Positions 35,443-53,143 of a DNA stretch of 64,000 nt are shown one piece after another. Both the position numbers and the translations under genes were made by a program. The stretch covers positions 16,368,001 to 16,432,000 of the forward strand of contig OZ199838.1 of assembly GCA_964304625.1 (NCBI GenBank). The letters are read 5' to 3'. A model generated the notes under the pieces. The model searched no databases, was not told the DNA's origin, and saw only the letters and a program-made list of their open reading frames with translations. The DNA comes from Kudoa neothunni (lineage: Eukaryota; Cnidaria). Within the stretch, counting starts at the first letter, position 1; the number at the start of each line of letters is the position of its first letter.

Positions 35443-36078
35443 ACCATATTTTTTGATAAAATATTTATATCCTTTTACATTGGGATAAAATTTAGGAAAT
35501 ATTCAATTCTATGAAATTATAAATGTTATATTATTTCTTATTTATTTTTTGCACTTTTAGATGTACTTTCGAATAATTTTCCATTGTTTATAATATTCCT
35601 ACTAAAATTGAACTTTTAAAATTTAAATTTTACCCTAGTTCTCAATAAACACAAATAGAATCTACGTGGTTTGGCCGAAAAAAGTATATACTATTATATG
35701 ATAGTCACGTGATATAACGGATTGGTAATTTCCTGATTTAATTCAAAAATATTTTGAACACTTTAACCTTTTTTACAATTATAAAAATATTATAAAACGT
35801 GTCACCTAATATAAACGATGAATATGTCTTATTGATGAAAGTTCGTACTATCAGTTACCTACTGCATTCATTAATGACGGTTGGTTATATTTTCGATAGA
35901 TGAATTATGAGTAGGTGGTGTCGTTTTCGACGTTTATTTTAGAAAAAATCGTCAATTTAAATCAACATTTATTTTTAATCTGAAAGTGTGCAATAGTATT
36001 ATACCATTATACGCAGAAAATTAGCTTCAAAATCAAAATTTGTCAATCAACTAGCTAATTTATCATTTAAATATAAGA
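35443..36078. other. AT-rich intergenic stretch
   Basis: Nothing recognised. Confidence 0.4.
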
Positions 36079-36250
36079 ATGGCCGCATATGTTAATGATC
36101 TGGTCACAATTTCGACCTATCTGCGATTATTATATGCTTTAGTTGAGTGGCTTCGTTAAATTGCGATCAAAGGCACAAGAATTGAAGACAAATCTAAAGA
36201 AAGTTTTTAAAATATTGGATAATTCGAGTCGTGTCGTGTGTAAACTTTAA
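36079..36250 (+). CDS. Possible small coiled-coil protein, two exons, copy 1
   Basis: ATG at 36079 encodes MAAYVNDL up to 36102, then a phase-0 GT...AG intron of 40 bp (36103-36142), then LSGFVKLRSKAQELKTNLKK and a short tail to a stop at 36250: 43 residues in all. The spliced peptide is hydrophilic with heptad-like leucine/valine spacing, as in small coiled-coil subunits of larger complexes. The unspliced frame stops at once, so the splice is what makes the reading frame. Further exons are possible. No family recognised. The intron size matches true genes here, but chance cannot be excluded. Confidence 0.4.
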
Positions 36251-37386
36251 ACGTCTTTTCATGTGATTTCAAAAGATATCTATCTTAGAGAGCATGTGAT
36301 TTTTAAATTAAACAATCTCTTTAACTCTAACTCCAACTCTATTCTGTGGAAATGAAGCTTTTATTTATTTTATTAAAAAATTTGCGAACAAATATAGTGG
36401 GGAACCCGCCGAAAATCGATTTTAATCGAAAATGGCAATGCCCAATTATAAGGTATTTGATTTAAAAGATTTGAATGACATAGTCATATTATCATTTACA
36501 AGACAAAATTTAAATTAATGTTATTAATAATGTTGACGCACGCGCAAAACAATATTCTTTTTAAAAAATATCGAGATCGATATAAAAATTAAAAAAAATA
36601 ATAAAAATTTTATGAAAAATTTAAAATGCGCACTTTATTGCTCAATACGATTAATAATTCTTGTATATAAATTAATATTTTATCATTAAACTTATGCTAA
36701 CTTAATTAAAATTCTAAAAAATCAATTAACTAATCAAAATAAAGTTAGAGAACAGCTACTTACAAATATGAGGAGGTGTAGGCCACATTATTCAAATAGA
36801 GGTAACATTTGAAAAAGAGACCACTCTGGACCTACCAATAAATACAATCAGAAATGATAATTATTTGATTCACTGTATCGTATTGTAATTCCAGGTTTGT
36901 TTTTCTAAACAAAAATTAATTTTCTAGAATAATAATTATGATTTTTTATTATCAGCTACCTAGCATAATTATTTAACAAGGATTTGGGGTTTTCTTTATT
37001 GAGTTTCAATTCTTTACTATTAGCCAAATCATAAAGTGTAACCATGAAAATAAAATTACTTTGCAAAATCTACAGATTTAACCACTATATCCATGTTGAG
37101 TTTGGATAATTTCTCGGGAACCTAACCAACTTTAACCGCATATTAACTCTCGTTAACATACCGGAATTTCTGGCGCGAAAGGAAGTCTCCGCTTGAAAAC
37201 TTTCTCTCCAGCATTAACCTGGGTGTACTTTTACATTGTAAATTGCGCTATAATCCAACAATGTAATGTATTTTTGTGAGATTTTAACGAGAATAATTAA
37301 TGAATATGTTTGTTTATGCGATTATGAGGTAGTGGAGTGGCCTCAATCAAAATTTGTTCTATAGATTAACTACAACTATTGATTCA
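36251..37386. other. AT-rich intergenic stretch
   Basis: A GC-richer patch at about 37135-37225 has no recognised function; otherwise nothing supported. Confidence 0.35.
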
Positions 37387-38815
<1,429 letters not shown>

Positions 38816-38859
38816 TTAGAATTAAATTTTAGTTGTTTTTTTCAGATTGAGGGTTACTA

Positions 38860-39228
38860 TAGCGACTGAAAACTGACCCCAATAATACAACACTAATGCG
38901 CAACTAGGGGGACTATGGACTATAAACGTGAGATCTAAATTAAACGCGCATGCGAGTGATTACTGGAATTTTTAGGCGTCTTTTCGAAACACAATTTTTT
39001 TTAAATATAACCAATACCACAAAAAATACAATCAACTAATAATTGAGCTTTAGCGTTTGAATAATTAAATTTATTAAAAAATCATATTTTTAAAAAATAA
39101 CTCATTTGAGTTATTAGCTTAATCGATTTATAAATCAAAAATATTCTCACTATAAATATGATATATTAATATTTTCAGCCTACAGTTATCTCTACTGATC
39201 ACAAGTATAACTTTAACACAGCAAGGCA
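38860..39228. other. DUS2 upstream region
   Basis: Holds TGCGCA at 38897-38902 and ACGCGCATGCGAG at 38944-38956, NRF-1-like motifs 90-150 bp upstream of the DUS2 start. Otherwise AT-rich. Confidence 0.35.
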
Positions 39229-39290
39229 GTGTTTCCCGACCTTTTTTGTATCACGCCCCACCTCTATCAAAAATATCAAAAGTATTGATT
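39229..39290 (+). mobile_element. hAT-like terminus, single end
   Basis: CAGTGTTTCCCGACC at about 39231 followed by TTTTTTGTATCACGCCCC closely resembles the left end of hAT elements. No matching right end was found between here and MCM7, so the element is truncated or its other end has decayed. Repeated in copy 2 near 58484. Confidence 0.4.
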
Positions 39291-40089
39291 TTTTATTTAA
39301 ACTGTTGATAATTTTGAATAAAACTCCTTATCACATTAAAATCTGAAATCAATTAATATATATTACTTTTCTTTTCTCATTAGAATTAGAATTAATTGAA
39401 ATCTTTCATTCTTCATTCATCAAAAAACAACGTCAAATGAAACTCGTGGTAACCCAACCCCAACCTTCATTAGGAAAGTCTTTCGTGTATATGGGGCTAA
39501 CGAACCGAAAATAAATATTATAAATACAAAATTAATCTATACCACTCTTAATGAGACAATTAATGACTGAGATTCAAGCCAGTCTGATTCTATTCGGATG
39601 AATATTATTTTAAATATTATCTCACAATTACCATTATAGGTGTCACACCAATACTTAGAATTTTACGAATCCCACCACACATTACACACTACAGCGGTTA
39701 ATTAAAGTTTAAAAATTTTCAAGCAATTTTTACTGTTTATCGAGTATAATAGTTTAACTTCTGCGACTTAAAATTAAAATTATTAGTATATCTATAAATT
39801 AATAAATAACCTGTAAATATTTTTGTTTAAAATATCTTCAGGATAACGAAGTTTTGGACTGTATGCAATATCGAGATCTTCCTGTGATCAAATTTGGATA
39901 GATAATGCGGCGGCAATATGTTCCACCATATTTGCATTGTGTTAATTCTCAAAGTACGCAGACAAATGTGTTAAATAAAAATCTCAAGAAAGTATAATTT
40001 TACTGCTATTATTTTCGCATAATATAATAAACACGAATATCGAAATAAGAAGAACAATACAGAATAGTTGATCAATAGAATGAGGAGAT
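39291..40089. other. AT-rich stretch between DUS2 and MCM7
   Basis: Possibly the body of the hAT-like relic; no coding recognised. Confidence 0.35.
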
Positions 40090-42995
<2,906 letters not shown>

Positions 42996-43269
42996 TTTAA
43001 TCGAAGATGGTGTCAGCGCGCGATCTACTCACCACAAATATTTTACGGATAATCTACCATACCATAGGGATTATCATTATAAAGTGGGGGGCAGTTACAT
43101 TGATATTTTCAGGGGAATTTATTATTTTTTCTCATTATTTTAATAAATTATATTGTTAAATTTGTAGTAATATTTGAAATTTATCGATTGTTTTTAAAGA
43201 ATATTAATTCCTAATTTGATCCCAAAATAATGAGACTATCCTATTTAACTTTGCTTCATATTACTTTCT
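42996..43269. other. MCM7 upstream region
   Basis: CAGCGCGCGATC at 43014-43025 is a CpG cluster about 20 bp upstream of the proposed MCM7 start. The rest is AT-rich. Confidence 0.35.
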
Positions 43270-43640
43270 ACGGTAAAATGTACGATAGTGTCTGTAATCC
43301 GAATCAACGACAACCTACTCAAATGAACCCCTTGAATATTTCAATAATAAGTATTGATCAGTGTTCCGCTATTTGTCATCACAACAGCATTTACAGTAAT
43401 CTATTAATGCAGAGAGCTCCTTGTCCCTCGCGATTATTTTGACAGACTACACCATTAATTAATTTGGCTCAAGTAAAGCATGTTTTATGTGCTGTAGAAT
43501 TTAATTTTGTTGGATTGTCTATCATTAAATCTGTCTATAAGAAAAAAGAATCCGTATTTTATGCAAGTGATAGATGTTCAGTTGTGACAAAAATTATAGC
43601 ATAAATATAACGCTAATCTCGGGTTAAAAATATAGGATTA
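43270..43640 (+). repeat. Dispersed repeat, copy B
   Basis: Aligns with the minus strand of 7740-8225 over most of its length. A 70-codon frame (43230-43442) overlaps it but is not kept in copy A, and a one-base difference breaks it in the second segment, so I do not call a gene. Confidence 0.6.
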
Positions 43641-43656
43641 ATATTCCTCATTTTAA

Positions 43657-44258
43657 CCCTTTCTATTAATTACTTTATATAATTTTTGAATGTGAAAATA
43701 TTTTTTTATTATGTCAATATAAAATTAATTATTTTTTGAAATGATGAGAAGCAACAAATGCCTCGAGTTGAGTTAGAAGCGCCTGCGCAAGAGTAAATAA
43801 ATATACCTTTATTATAATAGTATAGTTGATGTTTATTCGATTTTATAAAAATGAATTAATACAACCTGTATGTTTTACATCAAGAGCAATACAGATGAAT
43901 ATCAAACTGTAGGACTTGCGTAAAAAAGGTTAAACTATCCTGCAGTTGAACTTAGAATTTTGAGGTTTCAATAAATTAAAAATATACACATATACTATTT
44001 AATGAGTTTATTCTAAGAATAAAATATGCTTTGATATGTATCTGAATTCAGTTATAGTGATGAGGAGCAGGAGGAGGAAGAAGATGACTACCGTTTAAAT
44101 TAGACAGTGAGCTCAAAAAATCTAATAAATAATTTAATATTTCATTTCTGATGACGGAAGAGTAATTTTTTTGATGTTTTATATAAAATTATTTAAAATT
44201 TAATAGAATGAGTAACAAAAAATTTTCAGTTATTGAATTAAATTCGGGGTTCAAAGGG
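43657..44258. mobile_element. piggyBac-like MITE, 602 bp
   Basis: TTAA at 43653-43656 and 44259-44262 flank CCCTTTC... on the left and ...GAACCCC-type sequence reading CCCTTTG inward from the right. The shared terminal inverted repeat is very short (about 6 bp), so this call rests on TTAA plus the CCC ends. Inside, 44049-44100 encodes an acidic run (YSDEEQEEEEDDYRL) reminiscent of piggyBac transposase N-termini. Second copy at 62915-63516. Confidence 0.4.
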
Positions 44259-45268
44259 TTAATGTAATGACAATAATCGAATAGAATATGACTATAACTT
44301 GAAAAAATTTGGATGATAATAATATTGATGCATTGTGTGGTTATGTATCAGAATAAGCTCTACACGTAAAATAAAGTAATTCATGTATCTGAGAGCTGGG
44401 AGGAAATCGTTACAATATTACATTTAATTGTGGAGTGAATTAACGTATAACAGTCAAATATTTTTAAAAAACGTGGGTTAAAAAATAGTAGACCTCTTAT
44501 TATGTATTATGGGGTGTTTGATTCATTCTATGACTTAATGTTAATAAATGAATTATCGTTAAAATTCGGAAATATTAATCAATTATTCTTTGTTTAGTCC
44601 TTTTGTGAAATAATATATGCCTTGGGTTAGTTTAACTTATAACATTTTCAGTCGTAGATCTTAAAATTCGGGCCAATTATGATTATGAGATGGGTGGACG
44701 AGAATTAACGAATTCACATGCCATGGTATGCTTAATCTAAATTTGGTGTTTTCTACATCAGTTAAATCAACAATTCTCTCCAAAAATCATTTATATTTCA
44801 AATCCTTGTGCCCTATTTATAATATTTTAGTAAATTGAAATAAAATTTCAAAAATGTCATGTTTTTATAAGATGCCATTTTGTAATTTAGTTATAGTTAC
44901 AAAATTTTTAGCTTTATGAAAAGAAGATCAAATATAAACTTTTTTGATTCTTTGGTAATTTTAAGATGTATATTGTTGAAATTTGGCTTAATATTATTGT
45001 TACATCGTTGGAGCGTTTTAGAAGTTTTAAATAAATCCCACAATATTCCAAGATAAAGTTTAAGAATCTTAATATAGTTTTACATTCATAAAGACTAAAC
45101 ATTTATTTAGTTTTTAAATATTTTTTACAAACTTACAATTTATGTACTAAGAAATAATGCATAATTTATGGATAAAGTTCAATCTAGGTTTTGTCGTAAA
45201 TAGCTTTTATATGATAGTTTTGTTTCAAATTCTTAAATATTAAGATTAAAAAATTCTAAATTAGTAAT
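44259..45268. other. AT-rich sequence to the contig end
   Basis: No gene recognised. Bases 44743-45268 have no counterpart inside the window because copy 2 runs off its end. Confidence 0.4.
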
Positions 45269-45468
45269 NNNNNNNNNNNNNNNNNNNNNNNNNNNNNNNN
45301 NNNNNNNNNNNNNNNNNNNNNNNNNNNNNNNNNNNNNNNNNNNNNNNNNNNNNNNNNNNNNNNNNNNNNNNNNNNNNNNNNNNNNNNNNNNNNNNNNNNN
45401 NNNNNNNNNNNNNNNNNNNNNNNNNNNNNNNNNNNNNNNNNNNNNNNNNNNNNNNNNNNNNNNNNNNN
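45269..45468. other. Assembly gap, exactly 200 N
   Basis: A run of exactly 200 N, a placeholder size rather than a measured one. The two sides are overlapping versions of the same 19-kb region. Confidence 0.99.
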
Positions 45469-45812
45469 GTTGTCCTACGCGCAGCTGAGCAGCAAAGAAC
45501 CTGGAGACACAATTTTGGGAGCAGGTTTTCTAAAATCAACGTAAGAAACCAGCTCAAATAAAATCCATCCAATTAGATTCTAAAATCTGACGGTCGTGTT
45601 ATTACCTCGGTTTCAACGAGATAAGGTGTTTTCATTGATGCAACACATTTTTTGAAACAAAATTCGACGCTCTCGTTGTAATTGTCGAGAAATGTTTTCA
45701 TCTAATTTTCGTGTTAGTCATGAGGTTAATTATTTGGTAGCCCATTGTATAAAATCATTCCTACTTGCATCAGTTGTTCTGCTTCGGTGACGTTCACGCC
45801 AGGATTCACCAT
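45469..45812 (-). pseudogene. Small Tim chaperone, copy 2, cut by the gap
   Basis: Same first two exons as 26174-26558, with start at 45812 and the second CX3C motif present. The last dozen codons and the stop are lost in the gap. This is a truncated assembly copy, not evidence for a broken gene. Confidence 0.8.
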
Positions 45813-47443
45813 GTCTTGGTTTTTGATTTGGCTGCGTACGCACAATAATACAAACACCTGAATTCTTTTTATTTTTACGGCGTTAATATTTGATTTATAT
45901 CGTTTATTTTGTTTGATAGGTCTTCAAGAAGAGTTAGATAGGAAATAGAATTTTTCGGTAGGCTTAATGAGTACTTTAATGCATGGTTTTTGTATTATCT
46001 AGAAAATTTTGCATTAATTCATTAGAATTTCTAAAATACAGTTTGGTGTGATTTTTATGGATTTTTATTAAAAATTGTTTTCATTTAGTTGGCTGAAATA
46101 AAGAAATGAATGTTTCTGCCAAACAAAAACAGTTATATTTTTGGGTGTTCAATAATTGGACTTAAAAAAAGAGGGTGAATAGTGTTTAATATGCTTATGA
46201 ATTTTCCCTCACATAAATAAATGGAGAATTGTATTTATAGTGGTTAATATACATCGCTTAGCATAATGTTAAGCCATTTGCCAATATTCTGGTTATACAT
46301 GGAAACAAATTAATTCGTATTGTTTGATAATTCGCGGTAAATTTTCAGCTAAAATGAATTTGAATTAGAATACATTGTTACTTAACGTGTGGACTAAGAG
46401 AACCCCTTGAGAATGCTTCTCCGTGTGATAAATCAGGAAAATGGCACAGCCTTACAAAACGTTTCCCAGAAATTAAATATCATTTCCATTGTTTTACATA
46501 AATAATATTGGCTTGTTGTGATAAAATAATGCTAATTTAATTTTTAAAATTCTCATAATTTATCAATGCAGAGTAAAAATATTGTGTCAATGATTAAAGT
46601 GTAGTGAGAAATAAATTTGGTTATTGGAAAAGTATTACAGTGTGTGACGGGTAATACGTGTTCCCTTTGGGATCGGGGAAAGAGTGCGAGTTAGCCAGCA
46701 ATGATGGGAATACGCACTTTTGAGGCACGTGCGTATATTCAAAATTCAATTATTTGTTGATTATTATTGTGGTCATTTACTTTAGAGAACATCTATTAAT
46801 CTAAATGTTTTCTTGCAATCCATGTATATGTTATACAAACCTTCTAAGTAGTAAGTGTACTTTCGTCTATTCGTGTTCGTGCCACAATTACAGTTTAAAA
46901 TTAGTTGGTCGAGTAATCGAGTATCAAGATACTTCTTCCTTAAAAAGGACTTTTTGATTATCATATTGAGAATATTAGTATGAATTTTACAGAGTCGAAC
47001 TAACTCTTGGGATCTCATTGACTATTGCTGTACCTTGTTTATAGTGAATATTTTAATTAAATTTCTTAAAAATATATGATAATCTTTTATGTTAATGAAT
47101 TTAGGTTGGTATAAGTTTATTCAAATTGAAGTAATTGAGTTCTAAATTGAATACATGAATAACTAAAGCAAGGATTCGGCTAATTGTTATAATTTCTAAT
47201 TTTGCCACCAAATCCCGAATACAACATATTCGGCCCTCGCAAAATCTTTGTTAAGTTTCGAAAACGCACTCTATTATTCATACATTGACTTTTAAATTAA
47301 TTATGTGTCGTAAAAACATTTTTAATAATGTTTCGTCTTCAAAATTGTATGATTCAGCCATTTAATAATAGTAAATTATCTTCTATATCATTATTTATAT
47401 ATCTACTATAAACTTTTTACAAAATTATTTCAATTAATTAACA

Positions 47444-47531
47444 TATTTTTTAGTTTATATATTTTTTAGTTTATATATTTTTTAGTTTATATATTTTTTA
47501 GTTTATATATTTTTTAGTTTATATATTTTTT
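47444..47531. repeat. 16-bp tandem repeat, copy 2
   Basis: Second copy of the array at 28190-28277. Confidence 0.85.
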
Positions 47532-49483
47532 TTGTTACAAGTTTTCTGCAATAAAATGATTAGCTTTTTAATTTCACTACAGTAAGAATGTGTAAACAAA
47601 TTTATTATCAATTAATTTTTCAATACTTATTTTTTAAAAAGCTACATTGAAGAAATAAAAAATGCAATAGAAATGGCATAAAACCAAGATAGTGCGTAGT
47701 AAACTAAATATAGTTGTCCTCATATGACTTACAAAAATTTATGTTCAATCTGATTTAATATTTTCACAATTAACTATCATATTTTAAGGTTTCTATTTTA
47801 ATACATGTGAAAAAATACGTATATAAACTTATATAGGTTAATTGAATGGATTAGCGTATTTTGAGAGATTTTTCAATATAAGTATTTTCGATACCGAGCT
47901 ATGTTGCGCTATTGACGCTAATTTGCTTAAATTGTAGATATAAATGCACGCTGTTTTAGGTAATCCCACGAAATTTGAATGACTCCCGCGATATTGAAAT
48001 TTCGAATATTCAATAGTCTCGACACTCCCATTTTTAAACCTCTAATTGATCGAAATATTTTCCTGGAATATTGACGATGTGAAAAAAAAGTTGGATAATA
48101 GAGCTCTCTACTCGTGGAAGATGTCCATCCATATTTACCAAAGATGGAGACGAAATCTCCCAACCTCACTTTATTATTTGCATGAAGTGCAATAGATTGT
48201 TTAGATATAAATCTATGGTTGGTAATCGTCAACCCGAATATATTTCACCACAGATTCAAATTTACATCAATATTAGAATTTACTCTCGTTGAGCTATATT
48301 TTTCGAGGTTTTCAATAAAATAAACACATAATTAAGTTCCTATAAAACAGTATCATTCGTTATGTAATAACAAGCAATAGAAATTTCTATTCATAGGAAA
48401 TCACAATATTTTGTCGTTTATACCTGTCAACATCACGCATTACATTTTTCATTGCGTTCGCGATTTTTAGAAAATGTGATAATAAATTTATATGTTCTAG
48501 AATCAACTAGATCGGGTTGAATATAATATATAATTCGAATTGAGCAAAATTACTAAGAATACGATTTCGTAATATAAATAGCATAAAATATTTGTTATTG
48601 TTTTCTTAAGGATTGATTTATTACTAGTATAGAATTTACAGAGTCATAATTTCGATATAACTCAAAAATAAAACCTCCTCATACAAAATCCATGAATATG
48701 ATTTCGTTCGGGATTCGTGTCTAAAATTTATAGTTAAAATAAATTTCGTTCATGTTTCGTGCCAGAATTTAGACATGGTATTAAATTCGTGAAAATACAT
48801 TCTCTAAATTTAAGGCGTTCAAATGCGCAATAATGAACCAACCAAAATAAATGTCGATTTTTTAAAAATAAACGTAGGAAATTGCGGTCCAAAATTATGT
48901 GTTATAATTTATCTTATAACTAATTATTTATACGTATATATATTGTATTCAAGCTGCAAATAAAAAATTATTTACTCTCTCGTAATTTCTGTTTAAATCC
49001 TTCAATAATAATTTATTTATTGAACCCTCTAACGAACGATCTCGAAAACGGTATCCCTGTAACAATTGGGATACAAATTACCTCACTTTTTTATTGCGCC
49101 GATTTGCGTAAAAAAATAATTAATTATGGAATACAAAATATTGTTAAATTTAAACGAGTAGAATCATTGAAATATTTTATTAATTACGTCAAATAATCTC
49201 AAACCAATCTCGATTATGACATTATCAGGATATATCGACATTGTCAGCAAGTGTTCAAAAAAAAAGTAACGTTATCGGCTAATAAAAAATTCATTAAAAA
49301 ACCAAAATAAGCGCAGAAATTAATTTTTGCCCTTTAAAAGAATTTAGAAGCACGAGTGGAGAAATAAAACTTGCAGCAATTGATATCATTTAGAGTTTTT
49401 CCTATCATTTTATTTTTCACAATAATCTCAGCGTAACTATTTTTTATTCAAAATTTTTTAGATAACTTTTCTTGAGATTCAAT

Positions 49484-50584
49484 TTACAGTGAATTGTACA
49501 ATTCTTCAGAAATCTCTTTTGGAAAGTTTATCCTTAATTTTTTCTCTAAATTAAATATCTCGTTGAAAAAGACGATAAGTGGCCATCTTTCAAACTTCTG
49601 GGTAGAAATTGATGTCAACATTCTATCCACATTATCAACTCCACTCTTGTTTGCATGGTAATGCATTATCGTATGAGGTTTAAAATTTTTAGACGCATCG
49701 ATTGTCGATTGTCAATTGTCGATTATCGATTATCGATTAAAGCAGGGGTTCTTAACAATTTTTTCAAATTTACCACCTTAACATGGAAGCTAAATTCATA
49801 TCTACTTTTAGATTTTATACTGGTTTGACTAAGGCAGAGGTTATTTTTATTGCAATTTTTCATCCCATCAACTCCTACTCCCAAGTTGTCTAGTTGTCTA
49901 CAGATTAGATTTTTTAGATTTTGCTAAATTAACCATGATCAAAACTAGTGACGTTTAAATATTATTTACCACGCAGATTGCAACATTAAGTAATACTATT
50001 ATTAGGCAACATCATTAGTAAATAAAGGGGGGCAAAAAAGAAAGAGAAATTTTATAGTTTTATAAATATTTGTTAAATACGTCACAAACCTCTATCCGCA
50101 AGAGTTTCCCATCAAATCATGATAACGCTTAATTTACTCACTTTCATTTAAAATTAACCCCCGGTTGAGAACCCTTGGATTACAGTATTATCAGTGTTAT
50201 TTGTTTATCCTTATGAATAGTTATAGTTATAGTTATAGTTATAGTTATTAGTATTAGAAGTCTTGCATAATCTTAAAATTCAATTTCATTGTTATCATGT
50301 CACTCATCATCGAAATAATGATTTCTGAGCACATTTTTGCATACTTTATAATAATACTACCCCTTTCTGGGGTAAAGAATAATAAAAAAACAATCAATTA
50401 ATGATTTTATTTTTGATACAGCATATAATTCCACCTTAACTTTTTGAATTATTATCATTAATATCTATGGGATCTATTTGTTCGTCCGAGATATCACTCT
50501 CATCAATAACTTGATCGTCAAATTCGCTTCCAAATTAAGTATATTCGTGGTCAATGAATCTCTCGCGACGTTTATTTCGAATAA
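49484..50584 (-). mobile_element. Decayed piggyBac transposon, copy 2
   Basis: Second copy of 30230-31330, including the VDNVDRM...RWPLIVFFN transposase remnant at 49484-49666. Confidence 0.5.
49743..50177. mobile_element. hAT-type MITE, copy 2
   Basis: Second copy of the 435-bp element at 30489-30923, with the same ends and target duplication. Confidence 0.75.
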
Positions 50585-50662
50585 CACACTACGCACATTG
50601 TCCCAACTAGTAGTTATTTTGTCATTATTTTCTTCAAATATACAGATTTGATTTAACCAATA

Positions 50663-50696
<34 letters not shown>

Positions 50697-51534
50697 TAAA
50701 AGATACTCTTTCGGTTAAAAAAATAAAAAAGTGTGGAAAATTCTACCCCACCAAAAATTAAATGATAATATTGGAATAAAATATTTTCTTTTCATTATTT
50801 TTTTCCAATTTATTCGATGAAAAGTAAATCATTATAAGATTAAGGAATATTGAAAATCTGGTGGGATATAATAAATGATCACAACTGTAAACTGGTTACG
50901 AGTTTATTTGTGTAAAATAGTTTTAGGATTATCATTTGGATCCGGTAAACAAGGATCAATGCGAATACTGGATAATCCACTTTCAGCGTTAGCATGAGAA
51001 ATTTTCCGGTCAGTATTAATTAATCGTCAATAAAGAGATTTGTTGGATTAAGATTCGTCGAACAAGTGTCTCTACTGTGTTCTTCAGCTTTCAGTCTTCA
51101 ACTAAAATATTCGTATAAAATTTGACAGTCGTATTCATGAAATATATGTAGTCCAAATAAAGATGTATAAATAATACGTTGCGCAGTTCACTTGTTCGCA
51201 TGTGACACGTCCAATAAAACGCAATACATTACATCGATTCTACGCGCACGCAACAACTCACTTATCGTCCTTTTCCTCCTGAACAATCAAAATCCAATAT
51301 TCCCCAAAAATATATTAAAACGAGAAAAACACTCACTCCTTGTGATACAACAAATAATAGCATCACAATAATTCCGATAATACAACATAATCGATACAAA
51401 TATTAGTTGTTATTAATTATTCAAGAATTCATAAAATCAATCCAACAATAAACAACTCCAAAACAGCAACATTTCGTGTTAGTGATAAGCAGATGCGTCA
51501 TATCATTGCACGCATGCGCATTGTAAACTAAAAT

Positions 51535-52730
51535 ATGGGTCGTCGAAAGAGAAAGGTTATGAAGCCCTGGTGCTGGTAGTTACTTGGATATTCGGTGGAC
51601 AGTGATTTAATTGAAAACCCCAATTCAAAGGTATTGCAACCGGGAATTTGACGACGAAAAAGTTCTGGTGTACCATCAAAAATCCAAACACTATCGTTGT
51701 CAGATATGTCGAAAAAAGCTGTTTTCAGCAATGGGCCTCTCAGTCCATTGCATGCAAGTACATAAAGAAACCATTACATCGATTCCCAATGCATTACCAC
51801 ATAGAACTGATTTGGATATTGAAATTTTTGGAATGGAAGGAATTCCCCAGGAAGATTTGGAGGAAAGAATGCGAATGTTGAATGGTTTGTTAGGTGGTTG
51901 GACGATAAATTGAATTTTTAAATTGTGGATAGGTGATAGTAAATCCAACGTGAAATCAGCGGTATCCGGCAATGTGCCATATTCTTCGGTGTTGTCTTCG
52001 AATCCACCAGTTCCTACTACAGCTACAACTATTAATGCTACTGTTGCCACTTCTGTTGGTTCAACTGTTCCATTTTCATCCAAATTTGGTAGTAGATTTC
52101 TATTTTGTATATTGTCTAAATTGTTGTTGTGAAGTTCCTCCTCCACCGCCACCTTCGGCTGATATGTAACAATTCTGTTATTGGATACATATTTTAAATT
52201 GAAGCTTTAGACCACCACCTCCTCCTCCCATTGAACCTCCTGCTATAATTAATCCTCCAAACCCCTCAAATGTTGGTTCATTTTTTATGGGTTCACCTCT
52301 TAGATTATATCTAGAATCAAAATATTTCGGCAAGCTTATTAGATTTGGGTCAGTATAAAAAATTTAATGTGTGTATTTCGTCATCGTCAATGATAGTCCA
52401 TCCCGAATATGATATCTCATTAGTAACAACAAAACTTAACATTATGGAATCTGATTGATCTTATGTGTGTGTGTGTGTGTTTAGGAGGAGTATAGATTGT
52501 CTCAACGAGAGTATCGAAAGTGTTCCACTTTACCAGCCAACGGTAGCAGTGATTTATCAATTGAGAATTTACTAATTTTCTCCAATTTAATAGGTGGTGG
52601 ATTTTATGGAAATGGGAATGTGAATAGCAATGTGAGGCCGCCGACGGTTGCATATGGCTATTTGCGTATGTCGAGTGGTGGTTATCCTGCACCTTTACCA
52701 AACAATCAACCCAATAATAGTTATAAATAA
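51535..52730 (+). CDS. ZNF207: Zinc finger protein 207 / BuGZ, copy 2
   Basis: I saw no difference from the coding exons of 32281-33476: same start peptide MGRRKRKVMKPWCW, paired zinc fingers, EIFGMEGIP block and spliced GLEBS motif (YDISL joined to EEYRL). The NRF-1-like motif before the start is also kept (about 51506-51522). Almost certainly the same locus as copy 1, represented twice. Confidence 0.92.
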
Positions 52731-53143
52731 ATAATGCGCATGGTCGTATGCACACGACAATAGAACAAACACTCTTATATATATATATAATTTGTATATT
52801 TAAAACAAAACTATGCTACGGTTAGTTTTCTGGCGGCATCAGCTGGTGTGAAATGCAACAAACTTTGGCGCTTGCTTGTTCGGCAGTCCGTTTGTTTTTG
52901 AATCTAAACAGATGTCAATGAATATCAGTTAACGATTATTTTTTGGAGTTTTATCGCATAGGAGAATAATGTAAATTTTGATAATAGTTAAATTATTTAA
53001 ATGTATTGTGTAAGAAGCGGACTCTTTTTAATCAATTCATTCATGGTGACTACAGTAGTAGGTAGCCGATAGTATGATAGTATGCAGTAGAAATACTTTG
53101 TTTAGATTGTTCGGCTGAGGGATAATTTGTAAATTATGTTTAA

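Noticed and set aside
43230-43442. 70-residue cysteine-containing secreted-like peptide
   Set aside because: It overlaps a dispersed repeat whose other copy lacks the frame, and a one-base difference breaks it in the second segment.
45261-45572. Open frame spanning the N gap
   Set aside because: Most of its codons are N; it is an artefact.
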